A stretch of 64,000 nucleotides of DNA from Streptomyces sp. NBC_00390. GTDB lineage: Bacteria; Actinomycetota; Actinomycetes; Streptomycetales; Streptomycetaceae. The position numbers were made by a program, and so were the translations under genes. The notes below the pieces were generated by a model that saw only the letters and a list, made by a program, of their open reading frames with translations, made no database searches and was not told where the DNA came from. Shown here piece after piece: positions 47,699 through 57,394 of the stretch; position 1 is the stretch's first letter, and every line of letters begins with the position of its first letter. The stretch covers positions 4,960,001 through 5,024,000 of the forward strand of contig NZ_CP107945.1 in NCBI RefSeq assembly GCF_036057275.1, read 5' to 3'.

Positions 47699-49504
47699 AT
47701 GGCCGTCAATCTGGTCAATGTCGAGGCAGTCAGCAAGGTGTACGGCACGCGTGCCCTGCTCGACGGAGTCTCCCTCGGCGTCTCCGAGGGGGACCGCATC
47801 GGCATCGTCGGCCGCAACGGCGACGGGAAGACCACCCTCATCCGGATGCTCGCCAAGCTGGAGGAGCCCGACACGGGCCGGGTCACCCAGAGTGGCGGGC
47901 TGCGGCTCGGTGTGCTCACCCAGCACGACTCCCTCGACCCCGAGGCCACCATCCGGCACGAGGTGATCGGCGATCTCGCCGATCACGAGTGGGCCGGCAA
48001 CGCCAAGATCCGTGATGTGCTGACCGGCCTGTTCGACGGGCTCGACCTGTCCGGGTTCCCGCAGGGACTCGACACCGTCATCGGTCCGCTCTCCGGTGGC
48101 GAGCGCCGTCGTATCGCCCTCGCGAAGCTGCTCATCGCCGAGCAGGACCTGATCGTCCTGGACGAGCCCACCAACCACCTCGACGTGGAAGGCATCGCCT
48201 GGCTGGCGAGGCATCTGCAGAACCGGCGCTCGGCGCTGGTCTGTGTCACCCACGACCGCTGGTTCCTCGACCAGGTCTGCACGCGCATGTGGGACGTGCA
48301 GCGCGGTGCGGTGTTCGAGTACGAGGGCGGGTACTCCGACTACGTGTTCGCCCGGGCCGAGCGGGAGCGGATCGCCGCGACCGAGGAGGCCAAGCGGCAG
48401 AACCTGATGCGCAAGGAGCTGGCCTGGCTGCGGCGCGGCGCCCCCGCCCGTACCTCCAAGCCGCGTTACCGCATCGAGGCCGCCAACGAGCTGATCGCCG
48501 ATGTGCCGCCGCCGCGCGACACCAGCGAGCTGATGAAGTTCGCCGGCGCCCGGCTCGGCAAGACCGTCTTCGACATGGAGAACGTCACCGTCCAGGCCGG
48601 ACCCAAGGTGCTGCTGAAGCATCTGACCTGGCAGCTCGGCCCCGGCGACCGTATCGGCCTGGTCGGCGTCAACGGCGCGGGCAAGACGTCGCTGCTGCGC
48701 ACACTGGCGGACGCGGCCCGTACCGAGGGCGAGACGCAGCCCGTGGCCGGAAAGGTCGCCGTCGGAAAGACCGTCAGGCTGGCGTATCTGTCGCAGGACG
48801 TCACCGAACTGCCGTCCACGCTGCGTGTGCTGGAAGCCGTCCAGCAGATCCGCGACCGCGTCGACCTCGGCAAGGGCCGCGAGATGACCGCGGGTCAGCT
48901 GTGCGAACAGTTCGGTTTCGGCAAGGAGAAGCAGTGGACGCCCGTCGGTGACCTGTCCGGTGGTGAGCGCCGTCGGCTGCAGCTGCTGCGGCTGCTGATG
49001 GGTGAGCCGAACGTGCTGTTCCTCGACGAGCCCACCAACGACCTCGACATCGAGACCCTGACCCAGCTGGAGGACCTGCTCGACGGCTGGCCCGGCTCGA
49101 TGGTCGTCATCTCCCACGACCGGTTCTTCATCGAGCGGACGACGGACCGTACGTTCGCGCTGCTCGGTGACGGGGCCCTGCGGATGCTGCCGCGCGGCAT
49201 CGACGAGTATCTGGAACGCCGGGCGCGGATCGTCGAGGCGTCGGCCCCGACCCCGCCGCCCGCGTCCGCCGCCGCCGTCAAGGAGAAGTCGTCCGGGGAC
49301 GTCCGGGCGGCGAAGAAGGAACTGCAGCGCATCGAGCGGCAGCTGGACAAGATCTCCGAGAGGGAGAGCAAACTGCACGCTCAAATCGCCGATAACGCCA
49401 CGGATTTCGAGAAGGTGGCGAAATTGGATGCCGAGCTTCGCGACCTTGCGAGGGAACGCGAGGAGTTGGAGATGCGCTGGCTCGAACTCGCCGAGGACGC
49501 ATGA
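47699..49504 (+). CDS. ABC-F family ATPase (translation/ribosome-associated)
   Basis: 601 aa with two ABC domains and no TM segments. First domain: 'GRNGDGKTTL', signature 'LSGGERRRIALAK', 'LIVLDEPTNHLD'. Second domain: 'GVNGAGKTSL', 'LSGGERRRLQLLR', 'VLFLDEPTNDLD'. The linker (about residues 230-290) and a C-terminal coiled coil (about 510-600) match the Uup-type ABC-F layout, which acts on ribosomes or on DNA/ribosome quality control rather than transport. GGAGA precedes the ATG at 47699. A resistance role cannot be excluded, but the locus looks like housekeeping. Confidence 0.9.
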   Translation: MAVNLVNVEAVSKVYGTRALLDGVSLGVSEGDRIGIVGRNGDGKTTLIRMLAKLEEPDTGRVTQSGGLRLGVLTQHDSLDPEATIRHEVIGDLADHEWAGNAKIRDVLTGLFDGLDLSGFPQGLDTVIGPLSGGERRRIALAKLLIAEQDLIVLDEPTNHLDVEGIAWLARHLQNRRSALVCVTHDRWFLDQVCTRMWDVQRGAVFEYEGGYSDYVFARAERERIAATEEAKRQNLMRKELAWLRRGAPARTSKPRYRIEAANELIADVPPPRDTSELMKFAGARLGKTVFDMENVTVQAGPKVLLKHLTWQLGPGDRIGLVGVNGAGKTSLLRTLADAARTEGETQPVAGKVAVGKTVRLAYLSQDVTELPSTLRVLEAVQQIRDRVDLGKGREMTAGQLCEQFGFGKEKQWTPVGDLSGGERRRLQLLRLLMGEPNVLFLDEPTNDLDIETLTQLEDLLDGWPGSMVVISHDRFFIERTTDRTFALLGDGALRMLPRGIDEYLERRARIVEASAPTPPPASAAAVKEKSSGDVRAAKKELQRIERQLDKISERESKLHAQIADNATDFEKVAKLDAELRDLAREREELEMRWLELAEDA

Positions 49505-49564
49505 CCGGCGCCCGCCGGAACTGACCCGTAAAGAAGGCGTGCAGAGCGCGTAACGACAGCATCA

Positions 49565-49605
49565 CGGGCCGGTCCTCCCTTGGGAACAGGGGAGGACCGA
49601 GCCCG
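49565..49605 (+). terminator. intrinsic terminator after the ABC-F gene
   Basis: CGGTCCTCCC and GGGAGGACCG arms, extended by CGGGC/GCCCG with one bulged base; 10-base loop. Confidence 0.75.
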
Positions 49606-49761
49606 CTGTGCGTTGGTGGCGAGTGATACAAAGAAGGCCCGCGCGACTGTCGTAGACACAACAGAATCCATGTCCGATTCACTCCTTTCCGGGGCAACGC
49701 GCCATCCGGAACAGCGTGGGAGGCAGGCCGGGCAGCAGAGCGCACACAGGGGGAACAGCTG

Positions 49762-51597
49762 ATGAGTCAGCCGCCAAGCCAACAGCCGCCGCAGGGGGGC
49801 TTCGGGGAACCTCAGGACCCGCAGGGGACCCCTCAGCCGCCCGGCCGGCCCCCGCAGATGCCACCGGCCCCGCAAGGGCCTCCGCCCGGCGCGCCGTCGG
49901 CGGCACCTGGCTACGGCTACCCGCAGCAGCCGCCCGCGCAGCCGGGTTACGGCTACCCGCAGCAGCCGCCCGCGCAGCCGGGTTACGGCTACCCGCAGCA
50001 GCCCCCCGCGCAGCCCGGCTACGGCTACCCGCAGCAGCCCCCCGGCCCGTACGGCCAGCAGCCGGGGCCGTACAACCAGTCCGGGCCGTACGGCGGTTAT
50101 CCGACGCAGCCCCACTACCCCGGGACGCCCACCCCGCCGGCCGGCGGTGGCGGCGGCTTCTTCAGGGGGAAGACCGGTGTCGTCGTGGCCGCGTCCGCGG
50201 TCGCGCTGCTGCTGATCGGCGGCGGTTCCTACCTCGCGCTGAGCGGTGACGAGAAGGACGACAAGCCGGCCGTCAGCAAGTCCGGCGACGATCCCGAGCC
50301 GACCGGCTCGGAGAGTGTCGACCAGGGCGACGGCAACGGCACCGGCAGCGGCGGCGACGAGGACCTGAACGCCGGCCGCAAGGACGGCGAGGCCAAGGCC
50401 CTGTTCCTGACGAAGAACGACGTCGACCTGCCGGCCAGCGGCGCCGACGTGTTCGGCCCCTGGGTGGTCGGCGACACCGTTGCCAAGGCGATGTACCGCG
50501 AGGTCGTGGGTTATTCGGTCACCGACGGCTCGAAGAAGTGGACCGTCAAGCTCCCCACCGATGTGTGCTCCGCGCCCGCGCAGATCTCGGCCGACGGCAA
50601 GGTCGTCGTGGGCATCAAGGACGGTCTCACCGAGAAGTCCAAGTGCCTCGAGCTGCAGATGATCGACCTCAAGACCGGCAAGGCCGGGTGGAAGAAGCCG
50701 GTCCCCAAGTCCTCGGGCGCCTTCAGCTCGCTCTCCGACTTCACGCTGGCGATCAGCGGGAACACCGTCGGCATCGCCGGCACCAACAACTCGTACGGCT
50801 TCTCGCTGACCGACGGCAAGCAGCTCTTCGGCAAGCCGGGCGGTGAATGCAAGCCCTTCGCCTTCGCCGGCGGCCCGAAGCTGCTGGCCGCCGCGAGCTG
50901 CCCCACCAAGGACTACGACAAGCCCAACCACCAGCTCCAGGAGATCGATCCGGCCACCGGCAGGGCCAAGTGGACATACCGGACCCCCGCCGGCTGGTCG
51001 ATCGACAAGGTCTACTCCGCGAGCCCGCTGGTCGTCTCCCTGACCCAGCGTGAGCCGAAGAAATGGTCGGTCATCGCGCTCACCGACAACGGCAAGCCGC
51101 GCTCGCAGATCAAGGCGGACGCCAAGGACAAGTTCGCTCCGCGCTGCGGCGGTTCGTTCGTGATCTTCGGCCAGAACCTGGAGGGCTGCACCGGCGTCGC
51201 CGCTGACGCTTCCACGTTCTACATGGCAACGGAGACCGGTTACGGAACCGCCAACGAGGTCATCGCCTTCAGCCTCGCCACCGGCAAGGCCAAGTGGCGG
51301 GCGCCCGCCGGCGGAGAGCGCCGGATGACGCCGCTGCGTATGGAGAACGGCAGCGTTCTCGTCTACCTGGACGCCACGTACGACAAGGGCGGCGCGGTCG
51401 CCACGATCGCGCCGGGCGGTGGTGCGCCGAAGGTGCTGCTGCAGCACCCGGCCTCGACGGCGGACATCGAGAACTCCTTCTACTCCCCGAAGACCGTGTA
51501 CGCCGACGGCCGGTTCTTCATCGCCAGCGGGCGGGTGAGCGCGACCAACGACACGGAGGAGAAGGAGACGAAGACGATGATCGCCTTCGGCCCGTGA
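49762..51597 (+). CDS. PQQ-type beta-propeller membrane protein, paralogue 1
   Basis: 611 aa. A cytoplasmic Pro/Gln/Gly/Tyr-rich N-terminus (about 130 residues, including four copies of GYGYPQQPPAQP) is followed by one TM helix (about 138-158), an acidic linker and a C-terminal extracellular domain with repeated 'TGKAxW' turns, a PQQ/BamB-like eight-bladed propeller. Several paired Cys suggest disulfides. There is no enzyme active site, so it probably senses or binds something in the envelope. The N-terminus resembles the disordered tails of actinobacterial membrane proteins that interact with DivIVA or septal partners. First of three tandem paralogues. Confidence 0.85.
   Translation: MSQPPSQQPPQGGFGEPQDPQGTPQPPGRPPQMPPAPQGPPPGAPSAAPGYGYPQQPPAQPGYGYPQQPPAQPGYGYPQQPPAQPGYGYPQQPPGPYGQQPGPYNQSGPYGGYPTQPHYPGTPTPPAGGGGGFFRGKTGVVVAASAVALLLIGGGSYLALSGDEKDDKPAVSKSGDDPEPTGSESVDQGDGNGTGSGGDEDLNAGRKDGEAKALFLTKNDVDLPASGADVFGPWVVGDTVAKAMYREVVGYSVTDGSKKWTVKLPTDVCSAPAQISADGKVVVGIKDGLTEKSKCLELQMIDLKTGKAGWKKPVPKSSGAFSSLSDFTLAISGNTVGIAGTNNSYGFSLTDGKQLFGKPGGECKPFAFAGGPKLLAAASCPTKDYDKPNHQLQEIDPATGRAKWTYRTPAGWSIDKVYSASPLVVSLTQREPKKWSVIALTDNGKPRSQIKADAKDKFAPRCGGSFVIFGQNLEGCTGVAADASTFYMATETGYGTANEVIAFSLATGKAKWRAPAGGERRMTPLRMENGSVLVYLDATYDKGGAVATIAPGGGAPKVLLQHPASTADIENSFYSPKTVYADGRFFIASGRVSATNDTEEKETKTMIAFGP
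49909..50046 (+). repeat. 36-bp tandem repeat encoding GYGYPQQPPAQP
   Basis: Three full copies (49909-49944, 49945-49980, 49981-50016) and one partial copy (50017-50046). Copies differ by GGC/GGT and CCG/CCC third-position changes. Confidence 0.88.
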
Positions 51598-51655
51598 CCG
51601 CGCCACTCCGCAGTCCCCGAATCAGTCTGTCTTCGTCTCCAGAGGTAAGCACTTC

Positions 51656-53458
51656 ATGACCCAGCCCCCGCCGCCGAGCCTGCCGCCGGTCCCGCCGATA
51701 CCCCCGGGGCCGCCCCAGACGCCGCCGCCCGCGGCGCCTCCCGCGGCCCCGGGTTACGGGTATCCGCAGCAACCCGCCGCCCAGCCCGGCCAGGGATACG
51801 GGCAAGTCCCCGGCCCTGCGGGCCCCTACGGTCAGCAGCCGGGACCGTACGGTGCTCCCGGCCCGTACGGCCAGCAGTCCGCGCCGTACGGCCAGCAGTC
51901 CGCGCCGTACGGCCAGCAGCCCGGCCCGTACAACCAGCCCGGTCCGTACGGCGGTCATCCGGCGCAGCAGCCTTACGCCGGGACGCCCACCCCGCCGGCC
52001 GGCGGCGCCGGCTTCTTCAAGGGGAAGACCGGTGTCATCGTCGCCGCGGCCGCGGCCGCGCTGCTGCTCGTCGCCGGGGGCACGTATCTCGTGCTGAGCG
52101 GTGACGAGAAGGACGGCAAGCCGAGCGCGAGCAAGACCAAGGACGATCCGAAGGCCGGCGGATCGGGGTCCGTGGACAAGGGCGACGGCTCCGGCACCGG
52201 CGGCGGTGAGGACGACGACCTGAACGCCGGCCGCAAGGACGGCGAGGCCAGGGTCCTCTTCCACCTGCAGAACGAAACCGACCTGCCGCGCAGCGGCGCG
52301 CAGTTCTTCGGTCCCTGGACGGTCGGCGACACCGTCGTCACGGCGGTGCACCGTGAGGTCGCCGGCTACTCGGTGGCCGACGGCAGCAAGAAGTGGAGCG
52401 TGAAGCTCGCCACGACCGCCTGCATGGCGGCGCCGCACGTGTCGTCCGACGGAAAGATCGTCCTCGGTGTGTACGACGGCACGAACGACGACGACGCCGA
52501 CTGCCGCGACATCCAGGTGATCGATGCGAAGAACGGCAAGACGTCCTGGAAGAAGCCCGTCCCCAAGCGCAACGGGTTCGCCGGGCTGACGGACTACACC
52601 TTCTCCATGAGCGGGAGCACGGTCACCGTCGCGGGTCTGAACAACTCCTACGGTTTCCGGGTGAGTGACGGCAAGCAGCTCTTCGGCCCGCCGACCGGCG
52701 ACTGCGTGCCTTACTCGTTCGCCGGCGGCGCCAAGCTGATCGCCGCCGCGAGCTGCCGTGTTCCTTACGGCGAGCCGGCCAAGCAGGAGATCCACGGGGT
52801 CGATCCGGCCACCGGCAAGGCCAAGTGGAAGTACGCGCTCAAGCGCGGCTGGGAGGTCAACCGGGTCTACTCGGTCGACCCGCTCGTGGTCTCGCTCCAC
52901 GAGCGAGACAAATCCGACAAGGTTGTCGGTTGGGGCATCATCGCTCTCACGGACGACGGCAAGCTGCGCTCGCAGATGCAGGGCGGCAAGGACAAGTTCC
53001 GTGCGGAATGCCCGACCGACTTCGCCGTCCTCGGCCAGGGCACCGAGGGGTGCACCGGAGTGGCCGCCGACGCGTCCACCTTCTACATGTCCACGGAGCC
53101 GACCCAGCTCACCGGCGGCACCAACGCCGTCGTCGCCTTCGACCTGAACACCGGTAAGCCCAAGTGGCGTTCGCCGGCAGGCGCCGAGCGCACGATGATG
53201 CCGGTGGGCATGGAGAACGGGAACGTCGTGGTGTACATGGCCGCGTCGTGGGACAAGCCGGGGGCGGTGGCGACGATCGCTCCGGGCGGCGGCGCACCGA
53301 AGGTCACGCTGAAGAACCCGGAGTCGACACAGGACATCGAGAGCGGACTCCCCGGTTTGTGGCCGACGTACGCGGACGGCCGGCTCTACATCACCAGCAG
53401 CCGAGTCAGCGGACGTGACGACGAGGTGCCGACAGTCATGCTTGCCTTCGGTAAATGA
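51656..53458 (+). CDS. PQQ-type beta-propeller membrane protein, paralogue 2
   Basis: 600 aa and close to paralogue 1 throughout: Pro-rich N-terminus with repeated 'PYGQQSAPYGQQ', TM helix (about 125-145), acidic linker ending 'DDDLNAGRKDGEA' and a propeller with 'GCTGVAADASTFYM', which is nearly identical in paralogue 1. Divergence is mainly in the N-terminal repeats and in blade loops. GAGGTAAGCAC lies before the ATG at 51656, and the same sequence precedes paralogue 3, showing the duplication included the translation signal. Confidence 0.85.
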   Translation: MTQPPPPSLPPVPPIPPGPPQTPPPAAPPAAPGYGYPQQPAAQPGQGYGQVPGPAGPYGQQPGPYGAPGPYGQQSAPYGQQSAPYGQQPGPYNQPGPYGGHPAQQPYAGTPTPPAGGAGFFKGKTGVIVAAAAAALLLVAGGTYLVLSGDEKDGKPSASKTKDDPKAGGSGSVDKGDGSGTGGGEDDDLNAGRKDGEARVLFHLQNETDLPRSGAQFFGPWTVGDTVVTAVHREVAGYSVADGSKKWSVKLATTACMAAPHVSSDGKIVLGVYDGTNDDDADCRDIQVIDAKNGKTSWKKPVPKRNGFAGLTDYTFSMSGSTVTVAGLNNSYGFRVSDGKQLFGPPTGDCVPYSFAGGAKLIAAASCRVPYGEPAKQEIHGVDPATGKAKWKYALKRGWEVNRVYSVDPLVVSLHERDKSDKVVGWGIIALTDDGKLRSQMQGGKDKFRAECPTDFAVLGQGTEGCTGVAADASTFYMSTEPTQLTGGTNAVVAFDLNTGKPKWRSPAGAERTMMPVGMENGNVVVYMAASWDKPGAVATIAPGGGAPKVTLKNPESTQDIESGLPGLWPTYADGRLYITSSRVSGRDDEVPTVMLAFGK

Positions 53459-53515
53459 GCGAGCCAGTGAGCAGTCCCGGATCCCCAACTCCCCTTCCCC
53501 CGAGGTAAGCACGAC

Positions 53516-55225
53516 ATGACGCAGCCACCACCGCCGCCCAACCAGCCGCCGGGCCCGCCGTCGAACCAGCCCCCGGCCGGGGGTTACGGCGCGCCGCCGC
53601 CCCAGCCGCCGCAGAACCCGGCGTACGGCCATCCCCAGGCACCGCAGCCGGGTCAGGGGCCCGGCTACGGCTATCCGCAGACCCCGCCGCCGGCGCCCGC
53701 TCAGAACCCGGCGTACGGGTACCCGACGCAGCCCGTGCAGCCGCAGCCCGTGCCGCCCCCGTCCGGCGGCAACGGCGGCGGGATGTTCAACAGGGCGCAG
53801 TGGCAGATCATCGCCGCCGCGGCCGTCGCCATCGTGCTGATCATCGGCGGCGGCGTGGGGTATTCGGTCGTCAAGGGCGACGACACGAAGAACGAGGCCA
53901 AGAACAGCACGGGCGGCACCTCCGGGGGCGCCAAGGACGGACCGGCCGCCGCCGACGGCCCCGGCAAGGAGAAGGCCCCGGCGAAGGTCGCCTCCAAGGT
54001 CGCGTTCCAGCTGCCGGAGCCCGACCGCGACGACCTGATGGCCGTCTACGGCTCCTGGGTCACCGACAAGGCCTACGTCAAGCCCGGGGCCAACTCGGTC
54101 GTCGGATACGACGTCGCCAAGGGCACCCCGCTGTGGACCACCGATCTGCCCGGCCAGGTCTGTGGCGCCTCCCGCCATGTCACCGAGGACAACAAGACCG
54201 CGATCCTCTTCGAGGCCACCAAGCGCAAGGCGCCCAAGTTCTACGAGAAGTGCACCGAGGTCGGCGTCATCGACCTGAACACCGGCAAGCTGCTGTGGAG
54301 CACGTCCGTCAAGGGCGACGGCGACCAGAAGGCGGAGTTCACCGAGGTCACGCTGAGCGGCAACACCGTCGCGGCCGGCGGCGGCCTGCGCGGCGGCGGG
54401 GCGTTCAACCTGAAGACCGGTGCGGTGCTCTGGAAGCCCAAGGTGGACGCCCAGCAGTGCCGGGACCTCGGTTACGGCGGCGGGAAGGCGCTGGTCGCGG
54501 TCCGCACCTGCGGTGAGTACGGCGACCAGACGACGACGATCCAGCCGCTGAACCCCGACAACGGCACCCCGCTGTCCTCGTTCAAGATGCCGGCCGGTGT
54601 CGATGACGCCCGGATCGTCTCCAGCGATCCGCTGGTCGTCGCCGCCGACGTCGGCGACACGGGAACGTTCGGCATCTCGGACTTCTTCTCGGTCGACGCC
54701 AAGACCGGAAAGCAGCTGGCCAAGATCTCGGCCCCGGGCGATACGTACGAGGCACGGTGTGCGGCCTCCGACGGTGTGGAGGGCTGCCAGTTCGTGGTGG
54801 TCGGCAACGGCCGTCTCTACCTGCCGACGGCGCAGCGCTTCGACGAACGGACCAACGAGATCGTCTCCTTCGACCTTGCGACCGGCAAGGCCGCCAGCGG
54901 CCGTGCCGACGCGGGCAAGGGATACACGTCGCTCCCACTGCGCATGGACGGCGGCAACATCATTGCCTACAAGACGGGCCCCTACAACAAGGGTGGCCAG
55001 GTCGTGAGCATCAACGGCGCCACGTTCAAGCAGACGGTCCTCATGGAGAACCCGGGAGAGAGGGCGATCCGGGACGTGGAGGCGGGGTTCACGACGAGCG
55101 GCTCCGAGTTCCGCTACGCGGCCGGCCGGCTGTTCATCTCCGAGCGGCTTCTCGGCAAGCCCCGTGACGACGACCCCTCGTTCGGCAAGAAGTACCTGGC
55201 CGTCGCCTTCAGCACGGCCGACTAG
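53516..55225 (+). CDS. PQQ-type beta-propeller membrane protein, paralogue 3
   Basis: 569 aa, the most diverged of the three. A shorter Pro-rich N-terminus with 'NPAYG(H/Y)P' repeats, TM helix (about 94-114) and a propeller with 'DVAKGTPLWTTDLP', 'LNTGKLLWST' and 'LKTGAVLWKP' blade turns. Cys pairs are kept in part. The start follows GAGGTAAGCAC as in paralogue 2. The three genes are spaced 58 and 57 bp apart and are probably one transcript ending at the hairpin 55292-55323. Confidence 0.85.
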   Translation: MTQPPPPPNQPPGPPSNQPPAGGYGAPPPQPPQNPAYGHPQAPQPGQGPGYGYPQTPPPAPAQNPAYGYPTQPVQPQPVPPPSGGNGGGMFNRAQWQIIAAAAVAIVLIIGGGVGYSVVKGDDTKNEAKNSTGGTSGGAKDGPAAADGPGKEKAPAKVASKVAFQLPEPDRDDLMAVYGSWVTDKAYVKPGANSVVGYDVAKGTPLWTTDLPGQVCGASRHVTEDNKTAILFEATKRKAPKFYEKCTEVGVIDLNTGKLLWSTSVKGDGDQKAEFTEVTLSGNTVAAGGGLRGGGAFNLKTGAVLWKPKVDAQQCRDLGYGGGKALVAVRTCGEYGDQTTTIQPLNPDNGTPLSSFKMPAGVDDARIVSSDPLVVAADVGDTGTFGISDFFSVDAKTGKQLAKISAPGDTYEARCAASDGVEGCQFVVVGNGRLYLPTAQRFDERTNEIVSFDLATGKAASGRADAGKGYTSLPLRMDGGNIIAYKTGPYNKGGQVVSINGATFKQTVLMENPGERAIRDVEAGFTTSGSEFRYAAGRLFISERLLGKPRDDDPSFGKKYLAVAFSTAD

Positions 55226-55291
55226 CCCGAAGCGGGCATGCACCAACCGGGCCGGTGGCCCGGTGGCCCGGTGCCTCGGGGTTCTCCCGGG

Positions 55292-55323
55292 GTACCGGGC
55301 CGCTGTCGTCCGCGGCCCGGTAC
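55292..55323 (+). terminator. terminator of the propeller operon
   Basis: Perfect 12-bp arms (GTACCGGGCCGC and complement) with an 8-base loop, 67 bp after the third paralogue. GGCCCGGT-rich sequence before it (55250-55275) is further self-complementary. Confidence 0.75.
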
Positions 55324-55470
55324 TCGGTGGCTCGGTCGCAAGTGGCCCTGTTTGGTGAAGAATTCGGCATTCTGGGGGGCTTCTGCCGAGTTAGGGGCGC
55401 GCCACGTCGAACAAGCGTGTAGCTTGCCGGGGGCTGGGGGGCCGGCTCCAGCCGGGATGGGGGTTGCTCG

Positions 55471-56163
55471 ATGGGCGTGCGGCTCATGGTGGTCGACGAA
55501 CACAGACTGCTCGCCGAGGCGCTCGCCTCGGCGCTGAAGCTGCGCGGGCACCGGGTGCTCGCCGCGGCCGCGCCTGCCGCCGGGGCGGCGGATCTGGTGG
55601 TGGCCCGGGCGCCCGAGGTGTGCCTGCTGGGCACGACAGCACCTGCCGAGCCGGGCGCCTTCGACCCGATCGTACGGATCAAACGCGAGCGCCCGCAGGT
55701 GGCCGTCGTCGTCCTCGGACCGGTGCCGAGTCCCCGCGGGATAGCCGCGGCCTTCGCGGCGGGCGCATCCGGCTATGTGCGCCATGACGAGCGCATCGAA
55801 GGCGTGGAGCGTGCGCTCGTCAAGGCGCGGGCCGGTGAGACGGTGGTGGCACCGCAGCTGCTCCAGGGCGCGTTCGCGGAGCTGCTCAACCCGGCCGTGC
55901 AGCCGGACGACGAGGGCCAGCGGCTGCTTCAGCTGCTCACCTCGCGCGAGGTCGAGGTGCTGGTCCGGGTCGCCGAGGGTGAGGACACCCGGCTGATCGC
56001 GGCCGGCATGGGGATCGCGCCGAGCACCGCGCGTACGCATGTGCAGCGGGTGCTGATGAAGCTGGGCGTCGGCTCACGGCTGGAGGCGGCCGCGCTGGCG
56101 GCGCGTACGGGCCTGCTGGACCGGGCCGCGATCATCCCGTCCCCGGGGCCGGCAGCCGACTGA
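55471..56163 (+). CDS. LuxR-type response regulator with atypical receiver
   Basis: 230 aa. The N-terminal receiver has the acidic pair Asp9-Glu10 ('MVVDEH') but Gly54 ('VCLLGTT') where the phospho-acceptor Asp should be, so it cannot be phosphorylated in the usual way. The C-terminal LuxR helix-turn-helix is intact ('LTSREVEVLVRVAEGEDTRLIAAGMGIAPSTARTHVQ' order). No histidine kinase lies nearby. It is upstream of galTEK in the same direction; control of gal is possible but unproven. GGGATGGGGG precedes the ATG. Confidence 0.85.
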   Translation: MGVRLMVVDEHRLLAEALASALKLRGHRVLAAAAPAAGAADLVVARAPEVCLLGTTAPAEPGAFDPIVRIKRERPQVAVVVLGPVPSPRGIAAAFAAGASGYVRHDERIEGVERALVKARAGETVVAPQLLQGAFAELLNPAVQPDDEGQRLLQLLTSREVEVLVRVAEGEDTRLIAAGMGIAPSTARTHVQRVLMKLGVGSRLEAAALAARTGLLDRAAIIPSPGPAAD

Positions 56164-56341
56164 GGCCGCTCCCCGCCGTCTGCCTGACGTGCGACCCGCG
56201 GAAAGCGGTCGCGTGCGCAGCTGTCCGGAGAACCAGCGCAACCGGCGAACCGCCCGGTGGTGATCTGTCCGTTGACTGGGCTGTTGGCTTGTGATTTGTT
56301 GTGCGCGGTTCTGTTGGGTGGGAGTGGTGAGGGAGCTCCGA

Positions 56342-57394
56342 GTGAAGAAGACCTCGACCCGGCTCGCCGACGGCCGTGAGCTGCTCTACTACGACTCCCG
56401 CGACGACGCCGTGCGCGACGCCGTCGACCGGCGGCCGCTCGACGCCGTCTCCACCACCGTCGAAATCCGTCACGACCCGCTCCTCGGCGACGCCGTGGCC
56501 GTCGCCTCGCACCGCCAGGGCCGTATCCACCACCCGCCCGCCGACGAGTGCCCCCTGTGCCCTTCTCGCGACGGGCGGCTCACCGAGATTCCGGCCGCCG
56601 ACTACGACGTCGCCGTCTTCGAGAACCGCTTCCCCTCCCTGGCCGGTGGCGCGGGCCGCTGCGAGGTCGTGTGCTTCACCCCCGACCACGACGCCTCGTT
56701 CGCCGACCTCAGCGAGGACCAGGCGGCTCTGGTACTGGAGGTCTGGACCGACCGCACGGCCGAGCTCGCCGTGCTGCCGCACGTGCGGCAGGTGTTCTGC
56801 TTCGAGAACCGCGGCGCCGAGATCGGCGTGACGCTCCAGCACCCGCACGGCCAGATCTACGCCTACCCCTTCGTCACCCCGCGCACCGAGCTGATGCTGC
56901 GCTCGCTCGCGGCCCACCGGGCAGGCACAGGCCGCAATCTCTTCGACGATCTGGTCGAGCGGGAACGCGAGGACCGTGTCCGGGTGGTGCTGGAGGGCGT
57001 GCACTGGATCGCTTTCGTGCCGTATGCCGCGCACTGGCCGTACGAGGTCCACCTGCACCCTGGGCAGCGGGTGCCGGATCTGCTTGCCCTGGACGAGGCG
57101 GCGCGCACAGAGTTTCCACAGATCTATCTGGAACTGTTGAGGCGCTTCGACCGGATCTTCGGCCGGAGCGATACGCGCACGCCGTACATCGCCGCCTGGC
57201 ACCAGGCACCGTTCGCCGGGACGAATGACGTCAACCGGGACGACTTCGCCCTGCATCTCGAGCTTTTCACCATCCGCCGCACTTCCGGCAAGCTGAAGTT
57301 CCTCGCGGGTTCCGAGTCCGGTATGAGCGTGTTCATCAACGACGTGCCGCCGGAAGCCGCGGCCGAGCGACTGCGAGAGGTAGCGAGCGAGTGA
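56342..57394 (+). CDS. galT: galactose-1-phosphate uridylyltransferase GalT
   Basis: 350 aa; second step of the Leloir pathway. The catalytic '[10 protein letters not shown]' motif (nucleophile His169) and the zinc ligands 'ECPLCPSR' are present, as are 'VFENRFPSL' and '[13 protein letters not shown]'. GTG 56342 with GGGAG upstream. First gene of galTEK. The region before it (56164-56341) should hold the gal promoter; it contains a TGTGAT hexamer at 56290-56295, the type of hexamer described in the Streptomyces galP1 operator. Confidence 0.95.
   Translation: MKKTSTRLADGRELLYYDSRDDAVRDAVDRRPLDAVSTTVEIRHDPLLGDAVAVASHRQGRIHHPPADECPLCPSRDGRLTEIPAADYDVAVFENRFPSLAGGAGRCEVVCFTPDHDASFADLSEDQAALVLEVWTDRTAELAVLPHVRQVFCFENRGAEIGVTLQHPHGQIYAYPFVTPRTELMLRSLAAHRAGTGRNLFDDLVEREREDRVRVVLEGVHWIAFVPYAAHWPYEVHLHPGQRVPDLLALDEAARTEFPQIYLELLRRFDRIFGRSDTRTPYIAAWHQAPFAGTNDVNRDDFALHLELFTIRRTSGKLKFLAGSESGMSVFINDVPPEAAAERLREVASE

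Noticed and set aside
47699-49504. Antibiotic-resistance ABC-F gene
   Set aside because: Sequence layout is of the general Uup-like kind and no biosynthetic genes are nearby, so a resistance call is unsupported.
49909-50046. CRISPR or other non-coding array
   Set aside because: A perfect 36-bp coding repeat within a Pro/Gln-rich protein, with synonymous third-base variation.
51518-55246. 1242-codon open frame on the minus strand
   Set aside because: It lies exactly antisense to the three propeller genes and its translation is low-complexity Arg/Gly/Val-rich sequence without any motif; long antisense frames are normal in 70% GC DNA.
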